DNA of 64,000 bases. Source: Tubiluchus corallicola (Eukaryota; Priapulida; Priapulimorpha; Priapulimorphida; Tubiluchidae). This document shows, one piece after another, positions 49,144 to 61,814 of this stretch (positions within the stretch are counted from its first letter, which is position 1; each line of letters opens with the position of its first letter). Both the position numbers and the translations under genes were made by a program. Under the pieces are notes generated by a model. The model had not been told where the DNA came from and made no database searches. It was given only the letters and a program-made list of their open reading frames with translations. The stretch spans positions 1-64,000 of the forward strand of contig JAQGDQ010000980.1 of the NCBI GenBank assembly GCA_030141605.1. Reading direction: 5' to 3'.

Positions 49144-49720
49144 CAACGGTATCCCTACCGCCAGGCAAATTGAAATTGCATAACTTGCACTATATTTGGA
49201 AAAAAGAATTAAGAAAGCTCGGAAGATACTACCTCAGAATGTAAATGAAAACCGGCTTAGGATAAAGATAGGAAGACATTTTATGTATGAGAGCCAATTT
49301 GTCATTTTCACGTTTTATCTACGAACTGATATCATGTTGTCATACTGAAGTATATATTTGATACGTGTCATAACGTTTGTGCAATGCTGTAGCGAGCAAA
49401 TCATTGAAAACTCTGATTCTGTAGGTTAAGTAAATTTGTGATTTTTATGTCTTATCTACAGGCTGACAAGTAGTTGGCACAGTGAAATACGTGTGACACA
49501 GGTAATAACACCTTCTGCGATGATACAGAATTAGTAACACTAATTACATAGGTCGTATACTATACATGTATAACATAATGTAGTTTTTATTCACCGTTTA
49601 GGCCTATCAATAGCTACATCATACAACTACACGCGTTAGTCTTGGTAAAAACTGTCTTTCTTTACGTGTATCTTTTAACTTTGCTTCTTTATCACTTATT
49701 AATGGTATTATTAACGTCTA
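49144..49720. other. Non-coding end of left duplicon
   Basis: No gene recognised; repeated almost exactly at 58203-58780. Confidence 0.6.
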
Positions 49721-49969
49721 CAATAACTAAATAAAAGAAGGCGCCAAATACTGAAATTATTCCATTCTGTGTTAAAAAACTAGTGTGTTAAACTTGGGCA
49801 CATTCTTCTACAGTAAATATGAAAACGAACTTGGTAGACAAATGAAAGAAAAAGTTTAGAATCAAATATAAATGTTAGTAATGAATTGATTTTTGTTAAC
49901 TGGTCGTGTACAATTCTGCAAAAAATATTTTATAAACTTTTCAAGTGAAGACAAAACAAAAACACTTAC

Positions 49970-50024
49970 CAAAAATGCACAATGCGCACAATGAAAAAGC
50001 AACGGCAACGGCAATATTACACAT
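49970..50024 (-). CDS. Orphan duplicate of gene B exon 1
   Basis: Open and spliceable: MCNIAVAVAFSLCALCIF then a GTAAGT donor (49969-49964). Exons 2-4 of gene B were not duplicated. A transcript from here would have to read through gene C and the left duplicon antisense to reach them, about 9.9 kb away. It differs from the intact exon at four positions, changing Thr to Ala and Leu to Ser, yet keeps the frame and signal character. Confidence 0.6.
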
Positions 50025-50100
50025 TTCAAGTTTTCAACGGACTTGTTCGTGAGACAACTGTTCATTCGTAATATACAATGCAAATACCGTCTGCATACAC

Positions 50101-50107
50101 ATTTATA
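50101..50107 (-). promoter_or_regulatory. TATA box of the orphan exon
   Basis: Identical in sequence and spacing to the gene B TATA box at 41036-41042. Confidence 0.45.
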
Positions 50108-50112
50108 ATTTC

Positions 50113-50436
50113 ATGGATATCGACAATATGTGTAATATAAAATATGTTGTGTTAACTATGGGTATTAGCAACACTGTGCAGCCAACTTGTTTCTAGGAAA
50201 CGAGATTTGTCAAATGCTATAAATCACATTATGAATAAATTTTTTATCTGTATTCCGCGTGTAATAAATATTTTTTGCACATTATTATACGTAATATAAT
50301 TGAATACAAACACGGGAGGCAGAAAGAAGAGAAGAAAGAAAAGCAGCAAAAAACGGATAATTAAGAAAACAAAAAGAAGAGGAATGGAAGAAAAAGAAAT
50401 CAGATGGAAAAACAAAAAACGAAGGATGAAATGAAA
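50113..50436. repeat. Dispersed 0.35-kb repeat, copy in right duplicon
   Basis: Same element as 41050-41372. Confidence 0.75.
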
Positions 50437-50532
50437 GTCTTCTACAGGTATATCTACAGGTATTCCTAGCGTATACATCTATTGGTATTGGTATCATCTA
50501 TAGGTATACAGGTATATTTGTGAATATCTAAA

Positions 50533-50535
<3 letters not shown>

Positions 50536-50607
<72 letters not shown>
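50536..50607. repeat. (CA)n microsatellite
   Basis: About 36 CA units; shorter than the partner at 41470-41563. Confidence 0.97.
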
Positions 50608-50609
<2 letters not shown>

Positions 50610-51142
50610 TGTCGATATATAGAGTGTATTTACATCTATATATCTATATCTCTATACATCTGTAAGTACGTTAGGCTACGCTATGCCTACTCTACTCTAT
50701 TCCTTGATACAAGAGCGCTTTGTGGATATCTTTTTATAGAATAACTTTGCTGTTGGTATTGTCAAGATATAGACACAATACTGCGCACTTTAAACCCCAA
50801 GCACGTGACGAATGTGCATTTTGATTTACTGTTTGCATTAAAATTACCGATGAACCTGCATCTTGGCTTCGTTATTAATTAACCGCACATGTACAATCGT
50901 GTCACCAGGATAAGTGTAATTATTTGCATTCGTAATTAGTAGCGTCACTAAAGGAATAATTAAAATATGTGTCACATCACTGTTAGGCAATATATAATAG
51001 ATTATCACATCGTAGCAATTGTCATTTTGTAAAACTAAACAGAAGCAGGTGGAGTCTTGGTGTCAAAGAGGTGTAAGTATGATTATGTTTTGTAAGGTTA
51101 TATATGTTCACCGAAATGCATGATTTACATCTGTAGACACAC

Positions 51143-51696
<554 letters not shown>

Positions 51697-52004
51697 TGTC
51701 AAGAAAGTTGATGCAGTTAGTTGCACAAACATTTTCGAATCCACCGTGCACACGATTCAAATTCTGTCGGGCAACAACTTGTCTGAGATAGATTTTTGCT
51801 CGTCAGTGGGTTCGATAAACGTTATTTTACCAACTTTGTCGCTCACATTTTTATTAAAAACGTTCTTCATTTTCTATCTCAGTCAAACTCATCCTGCTGT
51901 TCTCTGCAGGCTCAGTGGAAAAGTCTCTGCCTCAGACAAAACCAGATCAAACCAATAAAAAGCAGTCGTTTAGGTCACGTGTCACCTAGTAGTTGTTTAC
52001 TGAG

Positions 52005-52497
52005 CATTGTTTACTAAACAGCAACAGCATAATTTGTGGTTATGCTGACCACCATAGGATACATTATACCTCTGCTTAAAGACGTGTGACTTGCTAGTAA
52101 TACGAAATTTAAATTCGCTTAGTTACGTTCCCTTATCTATGCTGGAATAACTGTAGACAACCGACATTGCTAGCGCGTGTGCAAAAATCATTGTTATTTT
52201 GAATTTATTGTCTACTACTTTCTTCTTTTAGGTGGAGTAGTTTGAGTAACTGACATTTTGTTTTATCAGATACATCGCCCGTATGATGTATAGACAAGCA
52301 AAATAAAGTTTCGACAATTTTAAAAAAATCAACATATTGCATTTTCACTTTTATTTCGTGGTGAGACAATGCCCCTAAAATAAATAACTGAAAGTATTTT
52401 GTGCACAAAACATATTTAGAAAAAGTCATAGGAAAGGTTTACTGGGATGCGTATGGTAAAAGGGTAAAATGTAAAAAAACCGGTCTGAGGGTAATTT
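52005..52497. mobile_element. MITE family B fragment, right duplicon
   Basis: Same end-less fragment as 42978-43470. Confidence 0.8.
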
Positions 52498-52905
52498 TTT
52501 ATAAGAATTATAAATTAATTTTATAAAATGTTCACTAAGGATAATTACATAGTATCACGCGAATCGGGTTTTTCATGATAATAGTGTACGTGCAATTTCT
52601 AGAGATAGTGACTCGTAAGCCTATATGGCTGGATTTTCAAGTTTTTGTTATAACAATTTTAAGTTCTTACTAAACGAAATTGTGTCACTAAGATAAAGAA
52701 TCTCTACTACTTCTACTAGTTCAGCTTGGCCAGCTTTGATAATACTTATCAATGTTTCCAGGCGTGTTGTTTGTTTGTTTATTTCGTGTGTTTTGTTTTG
52801 TATCTTTTACTTTTTACTGATTGGCTATAATTATTTCAGTCTACAAGTTTAAATTTTTACATATCACATTTTTCGTTTTTGTATAGCGACAAGTAACTCG
52901 TCAAA

Positions 52906-53258
52906 ATGAGAAGCGTCATTGCAGTACTTTTGACCGTGTCAACGGCACGCGCAGCATTCTTTCCCATGCCAGGTTTAAGCAATATGAACGCGTTAGGAAT
53001 CCCTCAACATGTGAACGAGGCAGCAATGCCATCAGGTGTGAACCAGGTAGAAGGCCCACCAGTTGTTAACGAGGTTGAGGGTCCTCCAGAAGGATATGAT
53101 GAGACTTCGGTTGAAGAGACTCCTCCTGCGTCACCGTTTGCTTCAGCTATGAATAATTTGGTAAGAGCAGGTGCACAGACAGCGGGTAATTACGCTCGAA
53201 ATCACGTGTCTAATGTAGCCAACAAATTTGGTGGGTTAGGACGATCGTTTGCTAACAG
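52906..53258 (+). CDS. Gene C' coding exon 1
   Basis: Same reading frame, signal peptide and CAG/GTAATT donor as 43879-44231. Confidence 0.87.
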
Positions 53259-55306
53259 GTAATTTCAGTTTCTGTGGGAACTGACATTGTTGTTCTATTT
53301 CTAGTATAACCTTGACTGGTTCAATTTAACTTAATTCATTTAATTTGGTCAAGTTTAATTCAATTCAGTTAAGTTTTATTAACAATCTTCTTCTTCTTCC
53401 TAGCTTTTCCCTATGCGGGGTCGCCGTTGTGAATAAGTCTTCTCCATGCATTCCTGTTGTTGGCCATCTCTTAATTTATGTTCTTCTCTCTAAGGTCTCC
53501 ATTAATACATTCAAACTATCTCAGATTGGGTCGTCCTCTTCTTGTATTTCCCAGCACTTCCATTTCCATGACCTCCCTTCCCACATGATCTTCCCCGACT
53601 CTTCTTTTCAGGTGTCCATACCATCGCAGTCTTGCCTCTTGTATCTTTTTCGAGCCTTCCACTACTTTCACTGTTCCTCTGATATTACTATTCCTGATTT
53701 TATCCCTTCTTGTTAATCCCACCATCCATCTCAACATCCTCATCTCCGCCACATCCATTTTCTTCTCTTCAGTCTTCTTTAGAGGTGCTGCTTCCAGCCC
53801 ATAGTTTAATGAAGTTTTATTAACAATAAACAAGTGAAATGAGAACAGTCAAAACTTACTAGTGATGTCAATGACTATTTAGTTAAATCTGCAGGGTTGT
53901 TTTTGATGATGCTCGGCAAAATTTTGCTTTTGCAAAAATTTTTACGTAATTTACTAAAAATTTGAACGTAACTTAAATAGGGTCGCCGAAATTAAAGCAA
54001 AACCGGACCCAACCTTAAACCGATCAAAACAATCTACTCTTTAAAATACTGAAAGGAAACGTACTACTTTTTTCAAAAATGACGTGAAAAATTATTACCA
54101 CACAAACACGATTTTCTCGTTCTCGGTACTAGTTCTTCGCTGTTACTTGCATTTTGTCATTCACTGGTTAGATGGGCACCAGCGCCTGTATTTCGGAAAC
54201 GCATTACACAAAAACAGGTGCTGTACCTCTCAGTTCAGATGTGTTAATTTGTGACGAACTACACACGTTCGACAGCTCATGCGTGAGCACAGCGGTAAAT
54301 TTAAAATTTTGATTTTTTTGCCTTACAACTTTCCTAGTCTTAGAACAAACACACTGAATATCTTACAGTAGCACTGTACTTCAATTTCCGCCTTTGCAAA
54401 CACGTGCGGACGCTCATGGGATTTTTTTACTGTTGAAAATTGTGTTAGTTTGTGATGTAATCAATAGTTGGGCTCGTCCGTCGTTAATCAAGTTTTTAAT
54501 CTATTATTTAACTATCAGAAACGCTTTTGCAGTATTAATTATGTTAAAATGTATACTTTTATCGGACTTAAAAATTGACTAGTATGTGAAAAATCATCCT
54601 GTCTTCCTTTAAGCAACGTAAAACGGTCCAATAGACGGATAGGCGATTGGGAGATGGCTGTGTAGACGGCGAAAATTCGGTAAACGTAAAGTGCCCTTTG
54701 CTCATTTAAAATCTCATCTCAAAAGATTATGCTTGAAAATTACACAGATTTCGGTCCTGCTACAACAGCAGAGTCAGTTTAATGATGGATCCGGTTTGGA
54801 GAACGCTAAATTACATATAAAAACACAATAATTAATTTTTTATTTAGTTTGTAGATTGAATCTTGCTCTTTAATTCGCGTAACTGTAATCACGACTGTAG
54901 CAGACTTAGCTTTTTTTGTTAATCTTACTTATCGTGCACGAGGCGCCATCTGTGACGGGAATGTAAAGCTTTTGGTTTTGGCCGGTTTTTTCTGTTTGTT
55001 ACCTGCTAGTCACCTGTCTTGTTTTTATACACCTGTGCTCTGAAGGGTTAATCCACTTTATGGGATCTGTTGGACATTTGTGTACTGATTATGTTACAAT
55101 AAAGCATTCAGTGGTATTAACCTCTGTTGACAGTGTTTCTGTGACTACAACGACTTTTGTCTTGACTTGTTACATGCTGTAATACTTAATGGCAATCCGA
55201 AAATAAACAACCCTATAAGATAAACTCAATATTTTGGTTTTAAATTTGCAGTTTTGGTGGTGGTTTTGGAGGAGGAAGGAAGCGATCGGCGTATTACACA
55301 TACTAG
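52906..55306 (+). CDS. Gene C': identical duplicate of gene C
   Basis: Coding exons 52906-53258 and 55252-55306. The 135-aa product is identical to gene C, and upstream 500 bp, splice sites and poly(A) signal (55350-55355) are preserved, so both copies should be expressible. The intron retains the LINE fragment and solo LTR at the same positions with a handful of substitutions. Confidence 0.85.
53385..53817 (-). mobile_element. LINE (RTE-like) fragment, right duplicon
   Basis: Copy of 44358-44790; translation identical in the RMLRWMVGL to RLRWYGHL block. Confidence 0.8.
54896..55149. mobile_element. Solo LTR, right duplicon
   Basis: Same 254-bp insertion with the same ACGAC duplication (54891-54895 and 55150-55154), proving insertion before the 9-kb duplication. 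Confidence 0.85.
55252..55306 (+). CDS. Gene C' coding exon 2
   Basis: Identical to 46226-46280. Confidence 0.85.
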
Positions 55307-55349
55307 GTCGAAGATACTCAATCATCCATTTCTGCTTTCAAGAATTTTG

Positions 55350-55355
55350 AATAAA
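55350..55355 (+). terminator. Poly(A) signal of gene C'
   Basis: AATAAA, same position relative to the stop as in gene C. Confidence 0.65.
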
Positions 55356-55861
55356 GAGTGACATCAGTTATTATTTGTGTGGAATATTCTTTTGTGTTAT
55401 GTTTTCTGTGGTCGCGACTTAAAAAACAGTGTAAATATAGTGGAAAAATTTCGTCGTTAGCCAATTTCTGTAATCATTTTTGATAATCTTCCATAATCAA
55501 GACACATATACACCTCCTATAGGAGGAAACTAGCACTTTTGTTCTGATTGGAGTAACTAATTTCAAGTCCCAAGTTCCATATATGTGTGTATTTTATAAT
55601 TTGTTATTTTTTGATCAGCCCTGAACAGTTTAGCACGTTAGCGCATTTATATAAAAAGGGGATTATCAGTTGACATGTTTTAAAAGGTTAATTTACGGAA
55701 GGCAAATATGTATCCAAATTAGTCACACGTGAGTTTTCCTAGTCTAATTCCTTTGATAATAAAGATTTAGGAGGTCAAATATTTGTGTAAAATGTTTGTA
55801 TTTTTAACGCATTGTGGGTCTACATTACGAAAGCGTTTTAGGGCCATGATATCCGATTATA

Positions 55862-57350
55862 AATAAATCTGGTTATAACAAACTTTTTTGCCATCCGATT
55901 GTAAAAAAATGTGGTTATAACCAATTTTTACCGTCCGATTGTAAAAAAATCTGGTTATAACCAATTTTTTGTCATCCTATTGTAAAAGATGTGGTTATAA
56001 CCAATTGTTTGCCGTCAAATTGTAAAAGAATCTGGTTATAACCAATTTTTTGTCATCAGATTGTAAAAGAATCTGGTTATAACCAATTTTTGCCTTCCGA
56101 TTGTAAAAGAATCTGGTTATAAACAATTTTTTGCCGTCCGATTGTAAAAAATGTGGCAATAACTATTTTTTGCTATCCGATTGTAAAAAATGTGGTTACA
56201 ACCAATTTTTACCGTTCGATTGTAAAAAAATCTGTTTATAACCAATTTTTTGTCATCCTATTGTAAAAGATGTGGTTATAACCAATTGTTTGCCGTCAAA
56301 TTGTAAAAGAATCTGGTTATAACCAATTTTTTGTCATCAGATTGTAAAAGAATCTGGTTATAACCAATTTTTGCCTTCCGATTGTAAAAGAATCTGGTTA
56401 TAAACAATTTTTTGCCATCCAATTGTAAAAAAATCTGGTTATAAACAATTTTTTGCTATCCGATTGTAAAAGAATCTGGTTATAAACAATTTTTTGCCAT
56501 CCAATTGTAAAAAAATCTGGTTATAAACAATTTTTTGCTATCCGATTGTAAAAAAATCTGGTTATAAACAATTTTTGCCTTCCGATTGTAAAATAATCTG
56601 CTTATAACCAATTTTTGCCTTCCGATTGTAAAAGAATCTGGTTATAAACAATTTTTTGCCATCCAATTGTAAAAGAATCTGGTTATAAACAATTTTTTGC
56701 TATCCGATTGTAAAAAAATCTGGTTATAAACAATTTTTTGCTATCCGATTGTAAAAAAATCTGGTTATAAACAATTTTTGCCTTCCGATTGTAAAATAAT
56801 CTGCTTATAACCAATTTTTGCCTTCCGATTGTAAAAGAATCTGGTTATAAACAATTTTTTGCCATCCAATTGTAAAAAATCTGGTTATAAACAATTTTTT
56901 GCTATCCGATTGTAAAAAAATCTGGTTATAAACAATTTTTTGCCATCCGATTGTAAAAAAATCTGGTTATAAACAATTTTTGCCTTCCGATTGTAAAATA
57001 ATCTGCTTATAACCAATTTTTGCCTTCCGATTGTAAAAGAATCTGGTTATAAACAATTTTTTGCCATCCAATTGTAAAAAATCTGGTTATAAACAATTTT
57101 TTGCTATCCGATTGTAAAAAAATCTGGTTATAAACAATTTTTTGCCATCCGATTGTAAAAAAATCTGGTTATAACCAATTTTTTGCCATCCGATTGTAAA
57201 AGAATCTGGTTATAACCAATTTTTGCCTTCCGGTTGTAAAAGAATCTGGTTATAACCAATTTTTTTGCCGTCCGATTGTAAAAAAATCTGGTTATAAACA
57301 ATTTTTTGCCATCCGATTGTAAAAGAATCTGGTTATAACCATTTTTTGCC
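55862..57350 (-). repeat. 39-bp-type minisatellite, right copy, first block
   Basis: About 38 regular units. Higher-order repetition is visible: blocks of several unit variants (GCCTTCC, GCTATCC, GCCATCC) recur in the same order from about 56380 to 57120. Confidence 0.94.
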
Positions 57351-57690
57351 ATCCCAGTGCGTAGCGGCACCAAAATTATGGAATGATTTGGCAGTTCATG
57401 CACGTTAAATCAATAATGTTCAAATCATTCCTTAAAACTTATTTTACAAACGAATTTATAAAATGTTATAAATGAATATGAATGACATTATTTTAAATAC
57501 TAGTCATTAAACTTTTCATTAAATAACTATTATAACTAACAGCAAGATTTAACAATATTTGTTTTATTAGTAATTGTTTTGTTTGTATATAGTGTCATTA
57601 TGTTTCAAAATTGAAATTGTGTGTATGTCTTGTAAGTATTTTTGACACTAATAAATAAATATCTAAATATAAAAAACACCCGGTCTGCTC
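57351..57690 (+). mobile_element. LINE 3' fragment inside minisatellite, right copy
   Basis: The translation contains APKLWNDLAVHAR, matching the '(A)PxLWNxLP' block near the end of many LINE ORF2 proteins. The 3' UTR tail shared with 4290-4494 follows and ends in AATAAATAAATATC. Confidence 0.72.
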
Positions 57691-57765
57691 CCCTCTGAAG
57701 CTGCTATTGTCCATCTTTCTACTTTTTAAACCATGCCCCACTCAAGGTCAACGGTATATAAGTGG

Positions 57766-58202
57766 TTATAACCAATTTTTTGCCATCCGATTGTAAAAAA
57801 ATGTGGTTATAAACAATTTTTTGCCATCCGATTGTAAAAGAATCTGGTTATAACCAATTTTTTGCCATCCGATTGTAAAAAAATCTGGTTATAAACAATT
57901 TTTTGCCATCCGATTGTAAAAAAATGTGGTTATAAAAATTTTTTGCTATCCGGTTGTAAAAGAATCTGGTTATAAACAATTTTTTGCTATCCGGTTGTAA
58001 AAGAATCTGGTTATAACAATTTTTTTGCCATCCGATTGTAAAAAAATCTGGTTATAAACAATTTTTTGCCATCCGATTGTAAAAAAATGTGGTTATAAAA
58101 ATTTTTTGCTATCCGGTTGTAAAAGAATCTGGTTATAAACAATTTTTTGCTATCCGGTTGTAAAAGAATCTGGTTATAACAATTTTTTTGCCATCCGATT
58201 GT
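57766..58202 (-). repeat. 39-bp-type minisatellite, right copy, second block
   Basis: About 11 units, nearly identical to 48718-49143. Confidence 0.93.
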
Positions 58203-58782
58203 CAACGGTATCCCTACCGCCAGGCAAATTGAAATTGCATAACTTGCACTATATTTGGAAAAAAGAATTAAGAAAGCTCGGAAGATACTACCTCAGAATG
58301 TAAATGAAAACCGGCTTAGGATAAAGATAAGAAGACATTTTATGTATGAGAGCCAATTTGTCATTTTCACGTTTTATCTACGAACTGATATCATGTTGTC
58401 ATACTGAAGTATATATTTGATACGTGTCATAACGTTTGTGCAATGCTGTAGCGAGCAAATCATTGAAAACTCTGATTCTGTAGGTTAAGTAAATTTGTGA
58501 TTTTTATGTCTTATCTACAGGCTGACAAGTAGTTGGCACAGTGAAATACGTGTGACACAGGTAATAACACCTTCTGCGATGATACAGAATTAGTAACACT
58601 AATTACATAGGTCGTATACTATACATGTATAACATAATGTAGTTTTTATTCACCGTTTAGGCCTATCAATAGCTACATCATACAACTACACGCGTTAGTC
58701 TTGGTAAAAACTGTCTTTCTTTACGTGTATCTTTTAACTTTGCTTCTTTATCACTTATTAATGGTATTATTAACGTCTACAA

Positions 58783-59145
58783 ATAACTCTATAATATCTG
58801 CAATAATAACTCATTAACGTCTACAATAATAACTCATTAATGTCTACAATAATAACTCATTAACGTCTGCAATAATAAAATATCTACAATAGTAACTCAT
58901 TAACGTCTACAATAATAACTCATTAACGTCTACAATAGTAAGTCACTAACGTCTACAATAATAACTCATTAACGTCTACAATAGTAAGTCACTAACGTCT
59001 ACAATAATAACTCATTAACGTCTACAATAATAACTCATTGACATCTACAATAACAACTGATTAACGTCTACAAAAATAACTCATTGACATCTACAATAAT
59101 AACTGATTAACGTCTACAATAATAACTCATTAATATCTACAATGA
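58783..59145 (+). repeat. 23-bp minisatellite at the duplication endpoint
   Basis: About 15 units of CTACAATAATAACTCATTAA plus CGT. It begins exactly where homology to the left duplicon stops. Confidence 0.92.
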
Positions 59146-59353
59146 ACAATGATAATTTTTGTAACACCACAAAAATAAAACAATTTCGATTTTTATAAAT
59201 ATAAATCTGAATTTGTTCCAGGTGCTTTGCAACTTCATGAATATTAAAAATATAGTAGACCAATTACACCCATTAATAATACCAATATACACTAATAGAA
59301 TAGCACAAAGTAAATAAAATTACTAGCAAAAAAAGTGATAACAATCAATATAA

Positions 59354-59469
<116 letters not shown>

Positions 59470-59551
59470 AGTGCCAAAAACAGATAGAAAGCAACAAAAA
59501 GTGTTATCAGCTACACAGATCAACAAGAATGAAACAAGGCAGATGTTCGAA

Positions 59552-60478
59552 TGGTTTCTTACAAAGTTGCACTAAAGCGGCGTTTACCAGATATCTGGAA
59601 TGAATTTATGATCAAAAAGAAGTGACATACAAGTACAAATGGTTTCTTACAAAGTTGCATTAAACCGGCGTTTACCAGATATCTGGAATGAATTTATGAT
59701 CAAAAAGAAGTGACATACAAGCACGAAAGGTTTCTTACAAAGTTGCACTAAACCGGCGTTTACCAGATATCTGGAATGAATTTATGATCAAAATGAAGTG
59801 ACATACAAGCACGAAAGGTTTCTTACAAAGTTGCACTAAAGCGGCGTTTATCAGATATCTGGAATGAATTTATGATCAAAAAGAAGTGACATACAAGTAC
59901 GAATGGTTTCTTACAAAGTTGCACTAAACCGGCGTTTACCAGATATCTGGAATGAATTTATGATCAAAATGAAGTGACATACAAGCACGAAAGGTTTCTT
60001 ACAAAGTTGCACTAAAGCGGCGTTTATCAGATATCTGGAATGAATTTATGATCAAAAAGAAGTGACATACAAGTACGAATGGTTTCTTACAAAGTTGCAT
60101 TAAACCGGCGTTTACCAGATATCTGGAATGAATTTATGATCAAAAAGAAGTGACATACAAGCACGAATGGCTTCTTACAAAGTTGCATTAAACCGGCGTT
60201 TACCAGATATCTGGAATGAATTTATGATCAAAAAGAAGTGACATACAAGTACAAATGGTTTCTTACAAAGTTGCATTAAACCGGCGTTTACCAGATATCT
60301 GGAATGAATTATGATCAAAAAGAAGTGACATACAAGTACAAATGGTTTCTTACAAAGTTGCACTAAGGCGGCATTTATCAGATATCTGGAATGAATTATG
60401 ATCAAAAAGAAATGACACACAAGTACGAATAATTTCTTACAAAGTTGCACTAAAGTGGCGTTTATCAGACGTCCGAAA
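59552..60478 (+). repeat. 88-bp minisatellite
   Basis: About 10.5 units of 88 bp; GGTTTCTTACAAAGTTGCA recurs at 59553, 59641, 59729 and so on. Each unit contains AAAGCGGCGTTTACCAGA, which resembles the terminal sequence of the adjacent foldback element. Confidence 0.93.
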
Positions 60479-60678
60479 TGCGTTACGCGTTATTGCGTGA
60501 AAATCACTTCATATAGTTTTGAATAAACACGTTTATCAGACTTGCAGCTGTGCGTAAACAATATAATAGAAACACGTAGCTGCAGAACAAAATAACGCAG
60601 TTATAAAGTGATTTTTCCGTGATAACGCAATTCCCCGGACGTCTGGTAAATTAATGCCGCTTTAATGCAACTGCACAA
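60440..60678. mobile_element. Foldback element adjoining the 88-bp array
   Basis: The left arm (about 60440-60507: TTGCACTAAAGTGGCGTTTA, CAGACGTCCG, AAAATCACTT) is inverted on the right (about 60607-60678: AAGTGATTTT, CGGACGTCTGG, GCCGCTTTAATGCAA). The short loop contains a further smaller hairpin (AGCTGTG...CGTAGCTGCAG). It has no coding capacity. Confidence 0.75.
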
Positions 60679-60679
60679 G

Positions 60680-61610
60680 AAGTCATTAGAATTTGAGTGT
60701 TGTTTCATTTTGTTAAAAAATCCTTGTAGATAGATATTTTATTTCTGAAAATCGAATTTCCAACAGGAAATTACAAACTCGACGCATACCCGATGGTTTT
60801 ATCAGCGGGCAGAGCTCGGGTAATGATTTCCAGATCATACTAACAATTTGACTCAACATAGCTGCACAAGGTATATACACAGATATACAAATTTAGTTGA
60901 ACTCCATGAAACTCGGAAGGGAATGGTTAATGATGCGTTTCTGTTGGATGATGATCATGCACGTATGTTGTCTTTAAAATTTAAACTGTTTAAAATTACT
61001 ATTGGTGACATTTGCTAAATTGTAATTTGTCGTTTAGTCCATCTTGTTATTTTAATTTATTTCGCATTTTTAAATAAGGAAATACCAATGTACTTCAATT
61101 GAGTACTGCATGGTATATGTGAAAGTCATGTGTGAAGTTGTTGTTCAGTCACTTTGTTATGATTGAGTTTAGGCACAGAAGTATGAATAGGAATAAAAAA
61201 TCTATAATAAATATTTGCACCGCACACAACAGAAAAGTGTTTATTAGAACTACAGAAACATGAGTAGCATGACTGCTGCACTGAACACTGAGAGTTAGAG
61301 TGAGAGAATGACTAGAAAGCAAAACCAGTCAGTATATATAGGTGACCTATGCAGACTTGCACAGGCTTCACAAAAACCATTACTTTAAAATAGGGAGAGA
61401 ACCAGTGAATATGCATTCACTGGACCATACAATTATACTGGGGGTAAGTTAGCTGGTAGAATGTAACAAGATTAGCTCATAGATGGCAGCACCTAATTAA
61501 AATGTACAATTCCAACTTCTACAGTGTGAGACTAGTACATCTGCTCGAAAAGCAGGTGACCTTTTACGTTCGAGTCCCAAAATTTTTCAAGTGAAGTGCA
61601 AATTTTTCAG
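60680..61610. other. Non-coding with a degenerate tRNA-like motif
   Basis: At about 61520-61580 a CTGCTCGAAAAGCAG stem-loop (GAA anticodon position) and a GTTCGAGTCCC B box look like a tRNA-derived remnant. The acceptor and D arm are absent, so it is not a tRNA gene. Otherwise nothing is recognised. Confidence 0.4.
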
Positions 61611-61809
61611 GCTTTTTAACTTAGTATTGCTTTTGTGCGTTTTAAGGAATGTCGATGCTAAAATATCTATGATGCACTTATGTTCATGTTCATTAGGCTT
61701 TTATTTACAAGCTGAATTTGGAACTAGTATTCCTAATGGCGCTTTTCTTTATTACAGTAACTGTGGATGCGCCCAGTCCAGGCAAAGAAACGGCAAAAAT
61801 CAGTATTGA
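61611..61809 (+). CDS. Candidate terminal exon of a small Cys-containing secreted peptide
   Basis: After an AAATTTTTCAG acceptor-like site the frame reads LFNLVLLLCVLRNVDA (signal-like). It continues KISMMHLCSCSLGFYLQAEF and SNCGCAQSRQRNGKNQY, then stop. The frame has no ATG before residue 20 of this stretch, so an upstream coding exon would be needed and was not found. A second good acceptor (CTTTATTACAG, about 61757) lies inside it, which casts doubt. Family unknown. Confidence 0.22.
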
Positions 61810-61814
61810 ACTGT

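Noticed and set aside
47332-49146. Open frames of FYNRMAKKLFITRFFYN type in the 39-bp minisatellite (also 57128-58205)
   Set aside because: Minus-strand translations of the minisatellite, interrupted at random; no gene structure.
60175-60450. 91-codon minus-strand frame
   Set aside because: Translation of three 87-88 bp minisatellite units.
61520-61580. Possible tRNA-Phe
   Set aside because: Anticodon-like loop and B box present, but D arm and acceptor stem cannot be formed.
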